From NCBI GenBank assembly GCA_009783775.1, contig WRCT01000104.1, positions 1 to 6,502 on the forward strand: 6,502 bases of DNA, in the 5' to 3' direction. The position numbers and the translations under genes are program-made. Origin of the DNA: Clostridiales bacterium. Lineage in GTDB: Bacteria > Bacillota > Clostridia > Christensenellales > CAG-138. The notes below the pieces were generated by a model. The model saw only the letters and a program-made list of their open reading frames with translations, ran no database searches and was not told the DNA's origin. Positions 4,171 through 6,502 of this stretch are shown here, in pieces; the first letter of the stretch is position 1; every line of letters starts with the position of its first letter.

Positions 4171-6502
4171 ATGAAACAGAGTATGAAAAAACTCCATGCA
4201 ATCTGGGCGGACAAGCGCAGGGCAAAAACCTTGGGCACGGTACTGGCTTGCCTGACCGTATCTGTGGCGGCTATTGTGGCGATTTCGATTGCCCTGCCCG
4301 CGAAATCTCTGACGGGGGTACCCGTCTGCGGTTTTGAGACGCACGCGCATGAGGAGAGCTGCTACTCCGATGTATTGATTTGCGAAGGCGAAGGGAACCG
4401 CTTAAACTGCAAGGAGTCACTGCACGAGCACACGGACGCCTGCTTTGACGAGGGGCGTCTCCTTTGCGGACAGGCGGACTTCTTCGCGCACGCGCATGAC
4501 GAGAACTGCTATGACGAAAACGATGTTCTGGTCTGTTCCTTGCCGGAGCATATACCGCACGCACACACGGCGGAATGTTATGACAACGCGACCGGCGCCC
4601 AAATCTGCGACAAGGAAGTCCTTGCCCTTCACACGCATTCGGCCGGCTGCTATGATCCGGCGGACAATCTGGTCTGCGCCGAAGTGGAAGTACTGGCGCA
4701 TCAGCACAATGCAGACTGTTTTATTCACGTTCACACGGACGCCTGCTATGGCCCGGGACTTGTCTGTGGGTTTGCCGAGCACGCGCACACGGACGATTGT
4801 TATAAAGGGGAGGCCACTGTACCGGCTGCCGCTACGCTGTCGCTTGACGGAGACAGGCCCCTTGGCGACGAGCCCTTTATCACCAAGCCAGACGGTTATC
4901 CGGTCGACAGCGGCCAGTGCGGCGACGATGTCTTCTGGCAAGTGGTTTGGTACCGCTCGGACGACTATAACGGCAGACCGAATTACAAGGTCATCATCAC
5001 CGGTACGGGCGATATGTGGGACTTCGTTTATGACCCCGACGCGTTCGACCTGGCGGACAGAATCGCCGGTTTGCCGGAGTATATCAAACTTTACGGCGAA
5101 TATATCGAAGCCTTTTCTGTGGAAGGCAATGTCACGAGCATAGGCAATTACGCGTTTTACGGGCTCCGGCGGCTTCAGGGCCACTCCTATCACAGTTACC
5201 TCACGCCCAATGTCACGAGAATCGGCGACGGCGCGTTTGCCAATTGCGGCAATCTCGAAGGGTTCTCCTTCCACGAGGGCCTGGAAAGCATAGGCGATCG
5301 GGCGTTCCAAAACAGCTACATCTATTATTTCGCGGGCCAAAACCCCTGGGACCAGGATCCTTGGCTGCGTTTCCCCGCCACCTTGCAGACCATCGGCGAG
5401 GAAGCGTTCTTAAACTGCTACCTGAGCAATAACAATTGGTGGTCTTCGGAAGGCACGATTTGGATCGGCTATATTCTGCCGAATGTGCAGACGATCGGCG
5501 CGCGCGCCTTTGCGGGCACCAATCTGTACAATGTCACGTACCCCGCAACCGCGGTGTTAATGGGCGGCGAGGCAAGTGTTTTTGAGGGCACGCCCTACTT
5601 AACGGGCAATATGCCCAGTGGCGGGGATTATGAACCGGGCGACGTTCTGGCCTCCGGCACCACGGGAGATTGTGACTGGGTAGTCTCGGTTGGCACGACC
5701 GTGCATCCGTACTTTGGGAGATACCCCGTCATTCTCACGATTTCAGGCGACGGCGCCATGGCCAACTACGGCGGGGGTATGCCCCTTCTCGACCTCCTGA
5801 TCATGCAGGAGGCGCAGGGTGAGATGGCCTTGCTGCCCTATCTGCCGCCGTGGATGGACCTCACCGGCAGCAGCTATAACGTGGACCTCGTTGTCGTGGA
5901 AGAGGGCGTTACGCATATTGGTGACTATGCCTTTATCGTCGGCCCGCGGCACGTCACCCTGCCCTCTTCGCTGACCTCGATTGGAACGTATGCGCTGTTC
6001 AGCGCAGAGCTGGATTTGGAAGAATTTGTCATACCGGAGGGCGTTACACACATTTCAGAGGGCGCGTTTGCTTTCACCCGTTTCTATCGGGGGCTGAAAC
6101 TGCCGGAGACTCTCATCCACATTGGCGACTACGCCTTCTCCGGCGGGCGAATTGATGAGAGTTTTGCATTCCCCGATTCGTTGGCATACATCGGAAAAGG
6201 CGCCTTCATGCTGACCGAGTTCAACGGGGGCTCGGGCATGGACCTTACGATACCCGGCGGCTGTGTGATCGGCGACGGCGGCACCATGACGATGTACCTC
6301 TGGGAAGCGATACTGAATGAAAAGATGGGCGAGCCCGGGTTCTCCCTGCCCCTTACGTTGGAGAAGGGCAGTCTGGGCGCCGTCACGTGGGAACTTGTCC
6401 TTGCCGATCTTGACGGGGGCGGCCCCGTCGTTGAGCTGCGGTTTTCGGGCAGCGGGCCCATACCGGCCATCCCCAATATTTCCGATGTCTTCAATTCCAA
6501 TA
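4171..6502 (+). CDS. Large secreted/surface protein with His/Cys repeats and BspA-type leucine-rich repeats (3' partial)
   Basis: This frame stays open for 777 codons to the window edge. Residues 1-19 are basic and residues 20-47 are hydrophobic, a signal peptide or membrane anchor. Residues 57-212 hold eight HxHxxxC[Y/F] motifs (Cys at 64, 91, 113, 136, 160, 183, 192, 210), mostly followed by a hydrophobic-x-Cys. Residues 271-282, 518-530 and 751-762 are G-x-G beta modules (TGTGDM, SGDGAM, and a degenerate SGSG). Two blocks of LRR_5 repeats follow the first two modules: I-G-x-x-A-F motifs at 324, 351, 374, 408 and 442, then at 583, 604, 628, 651 and 674 (628 has S for G, 604 ends in L). BspA-type proteins act at the cell surface, often in adhesion; the role here is inferred. 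The Cys/His part could bind metal or form disulfides. No cell-wall anchor is visible because the end is missing. Confidence 0.88.
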   Translation, partial: MKQSMKKLHAIWADKRRAKTLGTVLACLTVSVAAIVAISIALPAKSLTGVPVCGFETHAHEESCYSDVLICEGEGNRLNCKESLHEHTDACFDEGRLLCGQADFFAHAHDENCYDENDVLVCSLPEHIPHAHTAECYDNATGAQICDKEVLALHTHSAGCYDPADNLVCAEVEVLAHQHNADCFIHVHTDACYGPGLVCGFAEHAHTDDCYKGEATVPAAATLSLDGDRPLGDEPFITKPDGYPVDSGQCGDDVFWQVVWYRSDDYNGRPNYKVIITGTGDMWDFVYDPDAFDLADRIAGLPEYIKLYGEYIEAFSVEGNVTSIGNYAFYGLRRLQGHSYHSYLTPNVTRIGDGAFANCGNLEGFSFHEGLESIGDRAFQNSYIYYFAGQNPWDQDPWLRFPATLQTIGEEAFLNCYLSNNNWWSSEGTIWIGYILPNVQTIGARAFAGTNLYNVTYPATAVLMGGEASVFEGTPYLTGNMPSGGDYEPGDVLASGTTGDCDWVVSVGTTVHPYFGRYPVILTISGDGAMANYGGGMPLLDLLIMQEAQGEMALLPYLPPWMDLTGSSYNVDLVVVEEGVTHIGDYAFIVGPRHVTLPSSLTSIGTYALFSAELDLEEFVIPEGVTHISEGAFAFTRFYRGLKLPETLIHIGDYAFSGGRIDESFAFPDSLAYIGKGAFMLTEFNGGSGMDLTIPGGCVIGDGGTMTMYLWEAILNEKMGEPGFSLPLTLEKGSLGAVTWELVLADLDGGGPVVELRFSGSGPIPAIPNISDVFNSN

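Noticed and set aside
4069..4337. A short hydrophobic frame in the leader of the surface-protein gene
   Set aside because: Its ATG overlaps the -10 box of the promoter, it overlaps the signal-peptide region in another frame, and it has no ribosome binding site.
4417..5340. A 307-codon open frame on the minus strand
   Set aside because: It is fully antisense to the large surface-protein gene, whose strand shows a signal peptide, Cys/His motifs and LRR repeats. The antisense product has no recognisable domain and no ribosome binding site; GC-rich codon bias explains the open frame.
5743..6500. Two minus-strand open frames near the right edge (102 and 123 codons)
   Set aside because: Both are antisense to the LRR region of the surface-protein gene and show no recognisable features.

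Overview
The window looks like a fragment of a GC-rich Bacillota genome, most likely a gut-type Clostridia member (Oscillospirales-like or a relative). The signs are strong GGAGG-type ribosome binding sites, a TTG start, sigma-A promoters with extended -10 boxes, GC-rich coding DNA beside AT-rich spacers, a Cys-anchored lipoprotein and a BspA-type surface protein. The lineage is an inference from style, not from a marker gene.

The left half (1-3296) is read on the minus strand. A repressor-like XRE/cupin regulator (2673-3212) is followed by potA (1198-2574) and potB (295-1080), the ATPase and one permease of a spermidine/putrescine ABC importer. The order suggests one transcript from a promoter at 3268-3296, with a possible autoregulatory operator at 3237-3255. 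potC and potD, normally next, are absent: just past the potB stop lies the left part of an insertion sequence. Its IS5-like transposase starts at base 33 and runs off the window.

Each spacer on the minus strand carries a small inverted element built of 7-base units (1099-1193, 2593-2674, 3311-3455). All three lie 0-4 bases past the preceding stop codon. Two have 32-base arms around a core beginning AAGGAAAAAA that contains a terminator-like hairpin. They look like one family of small dispersed elements, and they sit inside the pot operon.

The right half holds two divergent envelope genes. On the minus strand is a small lipoprotein with a DUF4430-like domain (3460-3903). On the plus strand is a large gene, open from 4171 to the window end (at least 777 codons). 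It encodes a secreted or surface protein with a signal/anchor segment, eight HxHxxxC[Y/F] Cys/His motifs, and two blocks of BspA-type leucine-rich repeats (LRR_5) separated by G-x-G-x-M beta modules. Each gene has its own good promoter in the 267-base spacer.

The most unusual items are the heptamer inverted-repeat family, the PotA with a duplicated C-terminal TOBE module, the His/Cys repeat stalk of the surface protein, and the IS end with its long hairpins and nearly leaderless transposase promoter.
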